Shown here: piece by piece, positions 1-12,190 of the stretch
Numbering within the stretch: position 1 is the stretch's first letter
Layout of the letters: each line of letters begins with the position of its first letter
Source: Epiperipatus broadwayi
Lineage: Eukaryota > Onychophora > Udeonychophora > Euonychophora > Peripatidae
Direction: 5' to 3'
Assembly: GCA_028023455.1 (NCBI GenBank)
Contig: JAQFVV010006274.1
Location: 562,001 to 626,000, forward strand
Length of the DNA stretch: 64,000 bases
Made by a program: the position numbers and the translations under genes
The notes under the pieces: generated by a model
Databases searched by the model: none
The model's input: only the letters and a program-made list of their open reading frames with translations
Told to the model about the DNA's origin: nothing

Positions 1-327
1 ACCAAGTAAAACGTGTTGCTATGTGAGCAGTTCCAGAGTGGCACCTGATTTATATTCAATTTCTGTTTAAAGTCACTTTCTTGACCCTCTCTCCATCCTA
101 CCGAACACCCAATGGCTTTCTCTCATTGCCCCCATATGATGTTTTCGTTGAAAGACATACAACTCGTTGATCTCCACTATCCGTGGTTCTCCTTTATCAT
201 CAAGTCCACCGACAAGTGCTGGATTTCTGTCGAAATATGTAACACATTCTTCCCAGCAAAAATGACACCAGTCTATGACCACTCGTTTGTTAACATCAGT
301 CTCATGAATAATAAAGTGCATTGGCAA
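1..327 (-). pseudogene. Merlin DNA transposase fragment (runs off left edge)
   Basis: Minus-strand reading of 327-73 gives 84 residues that read like the central part of a Merlin (IS1016/ISXO2-like) DDE transposase: a 'VIDWCHFCWEECV' stretch, then 'VGG', then 'PRIVEINE', then 'HWVFGRMERG'. In the family the 'VEIDE' Asp is the first catalytic residue; here it reads 'VEINE', so the Asp is an Asn and the copy cannot be active. A stop follows at 75-73, but a matching stretch with a 'LELLT' then 'QHVLLG' pattern continues in another frame to base 1, so the copy is frameshifted as well as truncated by the window edge. No inverted ends are visible. The family match is inferred from motif pattern only. 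Confidence 0.7.
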
Positions 328-1582
328 ATTATTTTAATTTTTGCCTTATGTGAACGTTAATATTTAATAATTTATAACCTAGCTCAAAATTGCACATAAA
401 AATTTAAGTTTTTTTTTTATTATTAACCTTCATATAAAAAATACATTTATAATTAAATATACGTTACCATTACATAATACAAATAAAATATAGTTCAATT
501 TTTTAAAAATAAATGCAAATTCTTGCAGGTAGGATGAAAACAAAATAAAGTTCAATTTTTTAAAAATAGAGGGTGAAAAGTTATGGCTGCTGAAAGTCAG
601 TTTTACTGAATAATATAGTGAAATTTAAAATTAAGTTTATCTTAAGGGATGATCAATTTTAGGGATCTGAAAGTATAATACATAAAATTTGAATTTCTAA
701 AAAGAGTTAAGTAATAAAATTGTTATTAAAGATTGAGAATAATTTCAAAATCAAATGGTTCATTAATTAATAATAATTAATTTTTTGTATAAAATAATAA
801 AGATCAAAGGGACTAAATGTCATAAAATAGAAAAAGTAATATTATTGTTTATGGACATGAAATTAATATTCCTTATTAAAAAGTGTGTATATTTATTATT
901 AAATCTATAAATTTACCATGGTCAAATTATTATTAAACTACTTATTATAGATTACATTTGTTAAAAAAAAAAAGCACTAATAATAAAGACCTACAGAGGT
1001 CCCTAGTGACGATTTTTTCAGACGCTCATTGCTAAGGTTTACAGCCTTGTTAAAACTATTACTAATAATAATTGTAAATTTTAGTAATAAAAAATTCATT
1101 GATAGTCAGTAAATTATTCTAATGAAATTAATGTAAACATTTACATTGTATTAAGAGAATAAAGATGAAAAATATAACTATGTAAAACATTATATTATTA
1201 AAGGATAGTATTTCATAGATAAATGATTAACAATGATTATTACTGTAGGATATAAATATTCTAATTTGTAAATAATTTTATTATTTTGTTATATTGTTTA
1301 AATTTCATTATTTATTAAATTATTTATTTATTAAGAAATAATAATTTATAAAGTTTGTAAGCAATATATTTTAATATTCATTAATTTGATTAAGTCTGTA
1401 TAATCTTATTTCCTTATTCTGAATCATCATCACTACACCATATTTCTAGATTGTTAATAGTACAATACAAATTAATTTAAATTATAAAATTTAAATTTTG
1501 AATAAGAATCAACCTAATAATTATTTAAAAATAAAATATTTTAAAAGATATACTGATTAGTATCAAGTTACTATGATCTCAA
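328..1582. other. AT-rich stretch without recognisable gene
   Basis: No coding pattern or RNA gene seen. A short direct repeat around 'GTTCAATTTTTTAAAAATA' occurs near 490-512 and again near 549-571, 58 bp apart. Confidence 0.5.
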
Positions 1583-1923
1583 TTAAAACAGGCAAAACTA
1601 TCCATACAGTATTGCCACTCAGTGCAAACCCAAGTAATCAATGGATGCCAGAAGGCTTGTGCTTAAAATCCCCATCTAGTGCCTACTCATACAATATCCC
1701 CTTACTGGCTTGTGGTCTTCATCAGTGAGGAGCCTTGGATCTGAGAGCACTGCACCTAGATCTTAGGATCTAATACAATCCTCCACAAGCCAGAAACTAG
1801 TCTGGGGATATTGGATGAGTAGGCACTAGATGGGGATTTTATGCACAAACCTTCTGGCATCCATTGATTACTCTGGCTTGTACTGAGTGGCAATACTGTA
1901 TGGAAAGTTTTGCTTGTTTTAAT
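1583..1923. repeat. Foldback (long inverted repeat) element
   Basis: The arms 1583-1702 and 1803-1923 are reverse complements of each other with scattered mismatches, and pairing resumes inward ('CTGGCTTGTGG' at 1705-1715 against 'CCACAAGCCAG' at 1782-1792). The whole unit can fold into one hairpin of about 340 bp. There is no coding capacity; it looks like a non-autonomous foldback/MITE copy. No convincing target duplication was found. Confidence 0.8.
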
Positions 1924-3458
1924 AACAGTTATAAGCAAGCATAAGAAGTGGTGATCATGTGATGTTACCATTATTTCATGAGTCATAAGTGAATATGGTA
2001 TTTTAGATGTCGGAAAGAATGTCATTTTTCAAATAATGAGATAATTGATTGTTTTATTGATTATATAATGTATTATTATTATTATTTTATTCAAAACAAA
2101 ATTGGTTATTTGGTCTGAGGCATTGAAGATTATAGAATTATAAAATGGTTAAATTGTATTAGTTATAACCATGATAGTTAAGAATTTTCTTGATTATTGC
2201 ATTATCTGTAGATGTAAGTAAAATCCCTCTTTGTATCTCTTAAGTTGATTAAATGGTTAATTAAGAAACAATGATGATCATGAGATATCCTTAATATAAT
2301 ATTATTATTATTAACAGTGACATTATTAGAATAGTAATTATTGAAAAATAGATGATCAGTAAAATTATAGTAGAATATTATGAATCTAGTTACAGTAAAG
2401 TAAATTTTATTATAGTTCTTATTAAAGAAAGTTTGTAATAATCATAAATATTCTATTCTGGTTTGTTAAATATTAGTGTTAGTCATGGGAATATCATATA
2501 TTATAACACAACAAATGTACAATCATTTTTCCTTTTAAATATATATATGTTCAGTATTGATATAGAAAATAAAGTTTTTGAAAAGAAAAAGAAGAATTTT
2601 TTAATTTATTGATATTCATGGGATTACCTGGAGATTTAATAAGGAGAAACATCTTGGTATTTTTATTTCATCGAATAGATACTTTGATATTTATTTAATG
2701 TTAAAAGATTTGTGATCTTGTCAAATAGGATAGTAAATCTCATGGTTGATATTATGAAGCAAAAGTAGTTTCTAATAATAATAGAATAAATATTATACAT
2801 AAATAAATATTTGTAGAATTATTTAGGTTATCATCAATTTGCCAGGGTACAATATATATCAAATATTTTCTCAGATGATTAATATAAAAGCAATAAAAAT
2901 AAATGGGTAAGTCTATGTAATTGTAATGTGCACATGACTCATTTGAAATTGATTTGTTATTATTGTGATTTCAGGGAAGATAAAAGTCTTCAAAGTCTCA
3001 TTTATGTAAAAATAGCTGTCTGAATTTACTACACATAAAACAATTATATGCAATAAGATAAATAGTGATCCTTCTTTATCTCTTATTGAAATTCAGACAG
3101 TAGAGCTATTAACAAATGGTTCGGCTTGAGGATAGCATTGCTGGTCATTTAGAAACATCATTGCTGCCTTTTTTGTCTAATTATTATATGTATTATTCTG
3201 AACTTCCCTTATACATAAATCAGGCCAATGCTTTACAGCTCCATAAATATATCGATTGTCATATCCCATATCAAAAGTATATCATTTATGTATATCATGC
3301 TTTACTTGGCTGTATTATATCATATTAACTTAGATGATGATGACAATAAAATCATTAGTTGGTTTATTTTCTGACTATCTTACATTACAGCAAAACTCAG
3401 AAGGTAAAACAACAAGCTATTGTGTCTAAAAGCATTTTTATAGGATAATATTATCCCT
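1924..3458. other. AT-rich stretch, one small hairpin
   Basis: No gene seen. An imperfect hairpin is formed by 'AATAGCTGTCTGAATTT' (about 3009-3025) and its complement near 3089-3110. Confidence 0.4.
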
Positions 3459-4410
3459 ATTTTAACAGTCTACCCATGATAATATTCTAAGAATTTAAGT
3501 GAGAATAGGTTATTACCCATGCTTCGAGTAAGTGTTGTAACATTTTCCCCGTTTTACTAGATTCTGGTAGGCCTTCTTTTACTCTGTAAATTTAGTGAAA
3601 GTTAATCAAGTTATGAGTACAGAAAATATAAATATTTCATTCATATTTCTATAAAGCATAGCTATATTTCCTGATTAACTGGCCTATCAATTATTTCGAT
3701 TTATGCTAACAGCAGAATCAGCTTTTTATTTATTTTAATAAGGGCGCCATGATTCATACAAGAATCCACTGGTGGTAAACTATGACCACTTGGTGTCCAT
3801 CTGCTTTCTCATTGTACTTTTGAAAGCTCTTGAGGTGCTCTATGGGTGTCTCCTTTTCCCCTACATATACTCTTATCTTCAACTCCATTTTATATATATA
3901 TATATATCACAGCTAAAACGTGCCAGGTTTGTCACCCCCGCTCCCAATGATACACTGACTGACCCGCTGATAAACCTTTCTCCACTCATTTCTACCCTTA
4001 TGGAAAGATATTGTTTTTTAATATCCCAAATATTGGTAAAATCCTTAAACCCGTATTTTATGAATTATGTGACTTTATATATCTTGCTGAACAAGCATTA
4101 TCGATCATCAACATTATTTTCTATTCTGACTACTTGAGGACTTTTCTGAAAGTATATCTATATATCGCAAAATATGTCATCATTTAAATATAGTTTTAAA
4201 CTTGTTATAAGATAATACACAGATGTGATCTCATTCTGTTTTTTCTTTTAAAAAAAAAATCGTTCTCTAACTTTGGTTGGGAAGCCCATTTTCAATTTCA
4301 TTCTCCAGCCTTCACTACCCCATTCATTGGGAAGCCATTTTAACAATCTACCTGTGATCCTATTCTAAGAATTAAAGTAAGAACAGGTTATTACCCATGC
4401 TTCGAGTAGG
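3459..4410. repeat. Pair of ~74-bp direct repeats 878 bp apart
   Basis: Segments 3459-3532 and 4337-4410 are similar in the same orientation; both end in 'GGTTATTACCCATGCTTCG' followed by AGTA. The 800 bp between them is slightly richer in GC than the surroundings and holds a 121-codon open frame without any recognisable motif. The layout could be the remains of a small terminal-repeat element or two pieces of one repeat family; the sequence does not decide. Confidence 0.5.
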
Positions 4411-6668
4411 TATATTTATGAGCATCAAACAAGTCTGACCTCAAGCACCAATCTTACCAATTAATAAGAATTATACCCCTCTAAAACAAAAAAAAAGGTC
4501 CAGTGGACCTTTTTGGGTGCCTTATCCAGACTAGCTCCGTCTCAAGGTCTGGGAGATAATGTCTATCGGGAGAACTAAGCCATGGTTATCTTACAAAGAA
4601 ATTTCATTTGTATACTTTTATAATTTTCCTATCTGCCCTACGAATCTTATAATTTTATTTCTTTTAGAGATATACGGTCATGAATATCAGTAAGCATTTG
4701 TAAATAATAACCCAGAAATTATAAGAATCTCGTAATTCACATAAATACATAAGTTATAGCTTAAAATTCTAATATTTATTAATACACGTATCTACTAATA
4801 CTTCATTCATACGACCCAGTTATTCCGTTACATATATATATGTATAATATCAGTATACACATTCACGAAAGAGTGCAACTATGTGTCAGAGTTGTATTTA
4901 TTAAATAATTTAATCTATTTTGTATAATTCTTTAAGTTGGGACAAAGCGCATATTTCTTAATTTATTATTATATGTTCCTTTAATATATATAAAGAAAGT
5001 CATAGTTACCTTATTTGAGGGCGAACGTTCGCATGTTTAAGGCGGATGATCTGTAAGCTTACAGTATTACAATGGTGATTGTCCTAACGAGAATTGTTGG
5101 TCTGGAAGATGATGAAAGATTCCATAATATTTTCACTTATGATAATCCTTTCTAGAGGTTAGGTAGGTGATTCTAAAATTGAGTGCACGAAAGTTCTTGC
5201 TGTTTGGAGTTCCGTGATTATTTCACTTGCTTGAAATAGATGGCTAAAATCTCCATAGATAAAGTTCAGGCAGGTCATAAAATAGCTGTACACTGGACCG
5301 GTTTAACGAATCCACATGATTCTTTTACGTCAGCATTTCGATGAAGTCCATTCTTATTAAATTTTATTAATTAATAAAATCACTTTATTAAAATTTACTT
5401 TCCGCACTTCTTTCTCTATAACGGTCACTTTTCCAAATCACTACAAAATCAAAAAAAAAATTATAGTTCTTTCCTTTTATCTCTCTTTCATATCACTTTT
5501 TTTTTCTATCCATACGCCGATAACCATTACCTCGGGAATGCTTTCAGCATGATCAGGTTTCCATTGTTCCAAAATACTAAATGGCCAATTCTTGGAATTC
5601 TGACGAAGTGTCATTAGCAGAGATCACCCATGGCATAACTTGCAACACTCTTTTATTACTCTCTCCAGCCTTATATTTTAATTTGCTTTCATTAAGAAAC
5701 ATGTGCTACTAATGATATTATTTCAATAATTATAACTTACGGTAATAAACAACAAAATATATAAAACAAAAATATAATATACAAGTCTGCACATAACCAC
5801 TCCTCTTCATCTTCACATACAAATCTATCTGTTAGGAACTAATTCTATGCAACAATCACAACAACACGTGTAATAAATATATACGTATACGTTCACACCT
5901 TTAAATTGTTAATGTATTTCACTTACACTCTTTTGTAACAGGGTTCGAATGTATATCTATAAATTTTCTCACATTTACTAATTCGATCTATAATAACAAC
6001 CACAATAAACACTCTTTTGTAATCATTACTGCCATTTATTTCCTTTAGTACCGGTATTTGAACCCAGTTATTGTTACACTATGTATTACTTTTATTGCTA
6101 AAAGAATGCCTTTAGGATACCTGACTGGTAGCATTGTAATAGGAACAGTACTTTTCTCAGAGTGCATGACATTTTTTTTATCTGAGTTTGGAATAAGAGA
6201 GAGAGTGTGTGGACAACTATATTTAAAAATAATATGAATTTTAAAAAAATATTATTTGCAATTATAGTATTTACAATCATTTTAATCTATTTCTATACGA
6301 ATCAAACAAATATAATTAAATATTAAGATTGGGATGTATTCATATCAGGTAAAGATTTTTTAACTTGAATGAATTTAATCCACAAGCTCTGATCTGCTTA
6401 CATGAAGTACGAAATCCCACCTTCATACAATTATTATTAGTAATTAACACACCAATTCATGAACCTCATAATAAGAAATATTAAAGACTGACCAAAAAAA
6501 AAATCTTAATATATCTGTTTTAATAACTATTAATTATTAGATATAAAAAAGAAAATACATATTAAAGTATGTGCGTTAATAGCTTTTAAATATTAAGCAG
6601 TGAAAATTAAAATATGTTTGAAAGTAACTTGAAAATATTAAATAGCGAATATTAAAAGATGTGTGATA
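4411..6668. other. No gene recognised; a few short palindromes
   Basis: A hairpin of two 11-base arms lies at 4492-4514. Two perfect palindromes sit close together: GCGAACGTTCGC (5021-5032) and CTGTAAGCTTACAG (5051-5064). The stretch 5020-5700 is less AT-rich than its surroundings and may be an old transposon fragment, but no family is recognised. A tRNA B-box-like 'GGGTTCGAATG' is at 5941-5951. Confidence 0.35.
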
Positions 6669-7920
6669 ATAATTTCGGTACGGTTCTATTAGCCGGTGTC
6701 AGCCGATTGATGGTATTGTTGCTGTGCAAAAACACCGAAATATAATGTTACCGGGCCACCAGCAGAAAAAAAAAAAAATTTTCTTTTCCTTTTAACAAAA
6801 TTAAAACAAGTAATATTTAAGAAATAAATACTAAATTATTAAATAAATAAATAAATTGCAAAAAAAAAAAAAATTAATAAATAAATATTAAAGAAATAAA
6901 TAACCTCGATCTGTTTATTGATTGTAAACAATTGTCGCATTTCTTTTCAACAACCACATGGGGTGGATCGATCAATCAACTTGCAAACAACAACAACAGT
7001 CAATTTAACACAGCAAATCCAAATCAAAAAACTCTCCTATTTTCTGATCAGACACAGTTCCGCTAAGTTGGCCCAGAACACGTCTTCAGTCTTGTGAAGA
7101 TATCGCCACATGAACTCACACAGGTAGTTATCCAGGGATTGCCTGGCTGTTCCGTGCTGCTTTTTGTTGTGCCACTTGAGCAAGTTCTAGGGCACCTGCA
7201 GTAGATTTTACAAAAGTTGTAGCAGTGGTTGACGGTCATGTGCTGGAAACTTGCAGCCTCTAAGGTTCTGTAGCCCTTCCTGCACTCGGTGTAGCTTGCT
7301 GGCGTGTATGGCCTGCAGAAGGATGACCACAGAGCGCAAAGGAATGGCTGTATCGAAGCATTCACTGGTCTCCTGGCACAGTTCTGAATTAAAATACAGT
7401 TCAGTAATTAAAACATTATCACTAAACTTAATCCCCATTCTCTTTATCCAGCCATGTGCATATTCTCAGAAGATCCACTGCACCACCACGCCAGCTTCTG
7501 TGGACAGCAGTTGCCACAATTCCGAATTTTTTGAAGGTTCAACTTGAGTAGGGAAGTGTGGCGATGGGGTTACAATTGTTAGGAGGTAATAGTAGGTCAG
7601 ATGAGTTGTAAGCTAATTACTTTGACATGCATATTTGAAGAGTTGTGGCAGGCTGAAGTCCAGACATCCTCGTACTACACTGTAGCGAACTTTGAACTGT
7701 GAGCATTGGGATAAAGTGCGAAACACAAAGCAGCAGGCTGGCTGCGAAAATGGCATCTCTCTGTGCTTTTAGCAGCCGCGTTAAATGGCCTATTTCTATG
7801 CTTTTGCATAAAAATAAGGCCATCTGCGCTGACCGTGTAAACAGCATATTTCTGTGTTTTTACATAGAAATAACATCATCAAGTGGCTGACACCAGCTAA
7901 TAGAACAGTACCATAATTTT
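6669..7920 (-). mobile_element. Merlin DNA transposon with both ends and target duplication
   Basis: The element is 6677-7912 (1236 bp). Its ends 6677-6704 and 7885-7912 are 28-bp terminal inverted repeats starting GGTAC, identical at 26 of 28 positions. They are flanked by near-identical 8-bp sequences, ATAATTTC (6669-6676) and ATAATTTT (7913-7920), matching the 8-9-bp duplication known for Merlin. The minus strand carries the broken transposase described separately. About 340 bp of A/T-rich non-coding sequence lies between the left end and the gene. It is a different copy, and possibly a different subfamily, from the fragment at the left edge of the window. Confidence 0.8.
7040..7440 (-). 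pseudogene. Merlin transposase, C-terminal half, frameshifted
   Basis: Minus-strand reading shows the Merlin C-terminal block in three frames in the right order: 'IPLRSVVILLQAI' (about 7340-7300), then 'GYRTLEAASFQHMTVNHCYN' (about 7275-7217), then 'GTARQSLDNYLCEFMWRY' (about 7155-7100). In the family the 'HMTVNHSYNFVDP' region precedes the last catalytic acidic residue and a 'YLxEFMWR' tail. At least two frame changes separate the blocks, so no intact protein is made. The N-terminal half expected between 7440 and 7885 is not recognisable and may be partly deleted. Confidence 0.75.
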
Positions 7921-8248
7921 TAAATAAGAGAAAATTAAAGTCAGTTTTAATTTATGTTGTAATCACTTTTAAAAGTCTTTTGCCAATCTAAATAAAATTG
8001 ATTTTATTCAATACTTTCAGAATTTCTGATTTTACTACTAGTCGACTAGAATAGGTTCGAGAGTTTTGGATATTTTTATATGTAGGATATTAACTATCAT
8101 GTAATGTTTGGTGCTTCATCTGGTTTATTTTTTGTAACTCTTCTTCATTTTTTATCAAGCCTAATGACAATACGTATGGATTGTGTGGGCCATCATGGAT
8201 AGGTCTACAAAAATCAAGTGACAGATGACAGGCAGCTTATTGATTGTT
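7921..8248. other. AT-rich spacer, nothing recognised
   Basis: No coding pattern, repeat or RNA gene recognised. Confidence 0.4.
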
Positions 8249-8965
8249 GGTATGGGTATGAACAACACACTTTCAAAATTGCAGGAGACTACATAGTTCC
8301 CTGCTTTGATGACCAGTATGTTAATAAAAGATTTTACTCCTTATGTTAGGACTTTCAACCATAATATGTGTTTCCATATTAGTTTAATTAAGAGTACATG
8401 ATTCAGGAGTATCTTAAACTACTAGAAAATGAGAAACCTTCTCTCTGGTATTTGTTTATCAATTTATATATAATGCTATCCACAGTAGCACACAACAATC
8501 GAAGTAACTGTATTATTGTTTTCTAATTAATTTTAATTAATTACATTTTTTTTCTTTTAATACCAAAAAGAACATTTCTTTATATGTACAGAAAATAAAT
8601 AGAAAAACTGGTATACAAACAATACACTTTCAAAATTGCAGGAGACTACATAGTTCCCTGCTTTGATGACCAGTATGTTAATAAAAATTTTTACTCCTTA
8701 TGTTAGGACTTTCTACCATAATATGTGTTTCCATATTAGCTTAATTAAGAGTTCACGATTCAGGAGTTTCTTAAACTACTAGAAAATGAGAAACCTTCTC
8801 TCTGGTATTTATTTATCAATTTATATATAATGCTATCCACAGTAGCACACAACAATCGTAGTATCTATTATTGTTTTCTAATTAATTTTAATTAATTACA
8901 TTTTTTTTTTTTTTAATACTAAAAAGAACATTTCTTTATATGTACAGAAAATAAATAGAAAAACT
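8249..8965. repeat. Tandem duplication, two 357-bp copies
   Basis: Two adjacent copies in the same orientation; for example 'CACTTTCAAAATTGCAGGAG' begins at 8268 and again at 8625. The copies differ by a handful of substitutions and small indels in runs of T. No reading frame is preserved. This is a segmental tandem duplication inside the intron, not a known transposon end structure. Confidence 0.85.
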
Positions 8966-9580
8966 ACTTTTTATCTTTACTTTTCCTAATTATATTCATT
9001 CTTATTAACATTTTTCCAAATAGAAATATATTCCTTTTAAATTATCAAAATTAAATATATCCCCTATTTTTGCTTAGCAAAGTACACAAATTATTAAGAT
9101 TAATTAATTTTTCTCTTTGGAAAAAAAAGTACGTTAACATTTGAAAGATAGGAAGGAAAAAATAGAATTGTAACATTTCAAGAAAAAAAAAAAATTCCGA
9201 CTTGGATATAATTTTTTTTTAACATTAATCCTTTTAAGAATTTATGATTATAAAGGGAACCTATCAATTCTCTATTCAGTTTACTTTAAGACAATATTAT
9301 TTATATATAATTTTGTCTTTTCTTTATGATCACTTTTCATAAATCCTTTTAAATGCATTAAGATGGTTAATGTGATGATCCCATTAAATTTTTATTAAAC
9401 TGAAATTAATTTATTACTTTACTTTTTTCTCTTTCTTTCATACATCAGTTTTATAATGTAGCACGAAGCTTATATGATCGGACTATTTTAAATGAAATCT
9501 GAACTGTTACAATATTTACTCATTTCTATTGTTTTCATATATATATATTAATTCTCATATTCTCATAGATAAATGATGAA
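8966..9580. other. AT-rich spacer, nothing recognised
   Basis: Poly-A/T tracts only. Confidence 0.4.
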
Positions 9581-9852
9581 TTCATAGTATTATTTCTGGA
9601 GCTTTCATGTAATAAAAATATAATAGCTAAATAGCTCAAGTTTCAGTACAATAACAAGTACTTTTCTCAGAGCTTCTTTTTTAAATCATAAAAAAAAAGA
9701 AAATAACGCTTTTAAATCTCACCACACACATTCTTATGATTTGAAAAAAAAAAAAAGAAACTCTGAGGAAAGTACTTGTTATTGTACTGAAATGTTAGTT
9801 ATTTGGCTATTATATTTTTATTACATGGAAACTCCCTGAAATAATACTATGA
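9581..9852. repeat. Foldback element, ~110-bp arms
   Basis: TTCATAGTATTATTTC at 9581 pairs with the complement ending at 9852, and pairing continues through 'CAGTACAATAACAAGTACTT' on the left arm against its complement near 9763-9782 on the right arm. Arms are about 110 bp with an unpaired centre of about 45 bp rich in A. No coding capacity. Unrelated in sequence to the foldbacks at 1583 and 19640. Confidence 0.85.
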
Positions 9853-11081
9853 ATATATATGTTTATATATATGTAGAGAATGTGTGTGTTTGCCCAGAAT
9901 AATTAATTTGTTCTTAAAATTTTTGACAATGTAAATGAATTTTATAGACAGTTTTAATTTTGGAAATTGTTTGAATGATTTTTTTAAAAAAATTCAACCT
10001 TTAGGAGAAAGTTCAAGAGGAATAATTTCAAATGACTTTCAAGTTTTAAGAATTCTATTGTAAATTTGCAGTAATCCAATAACTAATTCTAGTTTAATAA
10101 AGTCATTTTGTTTAAAGTCTACATTTGTATAATGGAAATGGTATAGAAAATATTTCAATTTATCTATAGAAAACTCCTTAAATAACAAAGGGATAAACAT
10201 TAATAACAAAAATTATTTTTTCATATTACTTAACTAAGTACTAGTTAAAATAATTATAAGAAATACGTCAATCTAAAAGTGATAGCTTTCATTCAATTAT
10301 TGTTTTAAGTATTGATTGAGATGATTGAATAAATTATGTATTATCAACTATTACATTGCCCTTTATGTTTTTGTACAGTGGTAAAAGACTGAACTTTGGA
10401 GCTCAAAGTTTATAGGTTGCACCTTCAGTTCTCATTTTTGTGAGCATTCAAACTCCAAGAATAAGCTATTTTAATTTTTATTTTTTAACTACCACATATT
10501 AGAACTTGATTGTAGTTGTATTTATATATTTCAACTGTGTTTATGTGTAGAACTTAACATACTATGCATTCTGCATCAATAATTCTTTGAATACTTTTTA
10601 TGAATCATATGAAACTAAGTTGTGGCAATAATTAAAGAATGAGAATATTCCTATTATATATAAAAAAATGCCTCTGATTCATGAGTGAGCACACGGATGT
10701 CCTCATTCATTTATCATGATTTCTCTCAATTACAACTGAATAATTGTATAACATTGTGATAAGATTTTTCCTAGCTTCTCAGAACATAAGTTGACAGAAT
10801 AAAATCATTTCACATCACAAAAAAAAAAAAGGAAGTAATTCAAAAATATATTTATTTTCTGACAGTATGAGAGTATATAAAAAAGTACAGTGTTGTATTA
10901 TATATTTATATACACGTAAGTGCATTTTTATAATTATTGGGTATTATCAATTCCTTGAAATTAGAAATCACCACCCATAAAAAATGAATATATCACTTGG
11001 AATGTGTTAAAACATTACCACAATTAAGATAATAATTGTGCCTTATAGTTAGCAATCAATTAAAGACCAAAGGTGCTGTTT
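9853..11081. other. AT-rich spacer; one weak tRNA-like stretch
   Basis: A degenerate tRNA-like stretch on the + strand at about 10376-10430 starts 'AGTGGTAAAAGACTGAAC' but lacks a good B box. Otherwise nothing recognised. Confidence 0.3.
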
Positions 11082-11744
11082 CCAGTGGCACTCTATTGCC
11101 TGCTGGATTGCAAATATATATAACACAAATAATTACTAATTATTAGTCGGCTCGACAACTAAATTTAAGTAATAAGAATTTATTTACAGAGTTATAAGGA
11201 GATAAACAATATTCTTTAATATATACAAATATATGACTATTATATACACATGCTATATAAATAACACTAAGAGCCCAAAGGAGTACAAAATAATAATAAG
11301 TTCAATATGATCTGTTATACGGTTCCTAGGTTTACTTTTGGACTTCCAGAGATAAATCTCTCTGCAAGGCTAAGTGAAGGAAGGAACTGAGTGGAGCACC
11401 CGAGGAAATGGCACATCTGCTTTACAAGAGCTTCACTTAGCAAGTGTGCTCTCTCACTTCTCTTCTAGATCTGTTTCACTCTCTTGTTGTTTTTAGTGTG
11501 GACTCCCTTGATTGGCTATCTGCTGTCCATGTGATGGTCATCTCTTGAGTTACAATATTCGATTCCTGATCAAATAACGCAATTACCTTAGAATTGTTTA
11601 TTTTAAGCAATGGCTTTGTTTACTTTATCATAATCCTTTGCTCGAATTCATCTAACTTTCTTGATAAGTTAGTTTGTAGTTTTTCCATTAATTAAACTAT
11701 TTAATTAGACTAATGCTTTTATAAGATATTGTGAATGCCACTGG
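11082..11744. repeat. Possible non-autonomous element with CCAGTGGCAYTC ends
   Basis: CCAGTGGCACTC (11082-11093) and its near-complement GAATGCCACTGG (11733-11744) face each other 663 bp apart. The enclosed stretch, particularly 11330-11560, is clearly richer in GC than its surroundings, as expected for an insertion. hAT elements often start CAGTGG, but the flanking 8 bases (GCTGTTTC and GCATCCAC when the ends are set at CAGTGG) do not form a duplication. Tentative. Confidence 0.3.
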
Positions 11745-11756
11745 CATCCACACACA

Positions 11757-11937
11757 TACATTTAGTTTACCGTTATAATATCATTTATAACACTTATTTT
11801 GTGTATATATAAATATACACACATAATTAGCAATCCGTTTAGTTTTCAATTATAATTATTATTTAACTAATAATATGTATTTTGTGTATACATAAATATA
11901 TACACATTTAGCAAAACGTAACATTTATAATATAAAT
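11757..11937. repeat. Two divergent tandem copies of ~80 bp
   Basis: 'TTTTGTGTATATATAAATAT' near 11798 and 'TTTTGTGTATACATAAATAT' near 11880 are each followed by ACACAT and a TAGCAA-like segment, giving two imperfect tandem copies. Confidence 0.5.
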
Positions 11938-12099
11938 AGTTGGCCAGAAAGTCTGTTATAGATAAAGATCTCATGAAAAATTTATATCTATGAAATAAAC
12001 TTCTGGTTAATGAGATTCCATTTCAAAACAAATTTTTAACTTAAAAAAAGAATAATCAAATGGTTTATTGCTTAAGAATTCAGAAGAAATTCAACCATT

Positions 12100-12185
12100 A
12101 GAAAGAACAGGGTTTGAACCTTGACTCATGGATCTTGATTTCTAAAGACTGTCACTCTGTTACTGCTCTAAACTACATGACAATT
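12100..12185 (-). repeat. tRNA-derived SINE fragment or tRNA pseudogene
   Basis: On the minus strand an A-box-like TAGTTTAGAGC is followed about 40 bases later by a good B box, GGTTCAAACCC (about 12116-12106). This is the promoter layout of tRNA genes. The intervening sequence does not form a convincing D arm or anticodon arm, so a tRNA-derived SINE remnant is more likely than a working tRNA. Confidence 0.4.
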
Positions 12186-12190
12186 GTGAA

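Noticed and set aside
3772-4137. 121-codon open frame on the + strand
   Set aside because: Hydrophobic, low-complexity translation with no motif, no splice or start support, and an AT run inside it; lies between two direct repeats.
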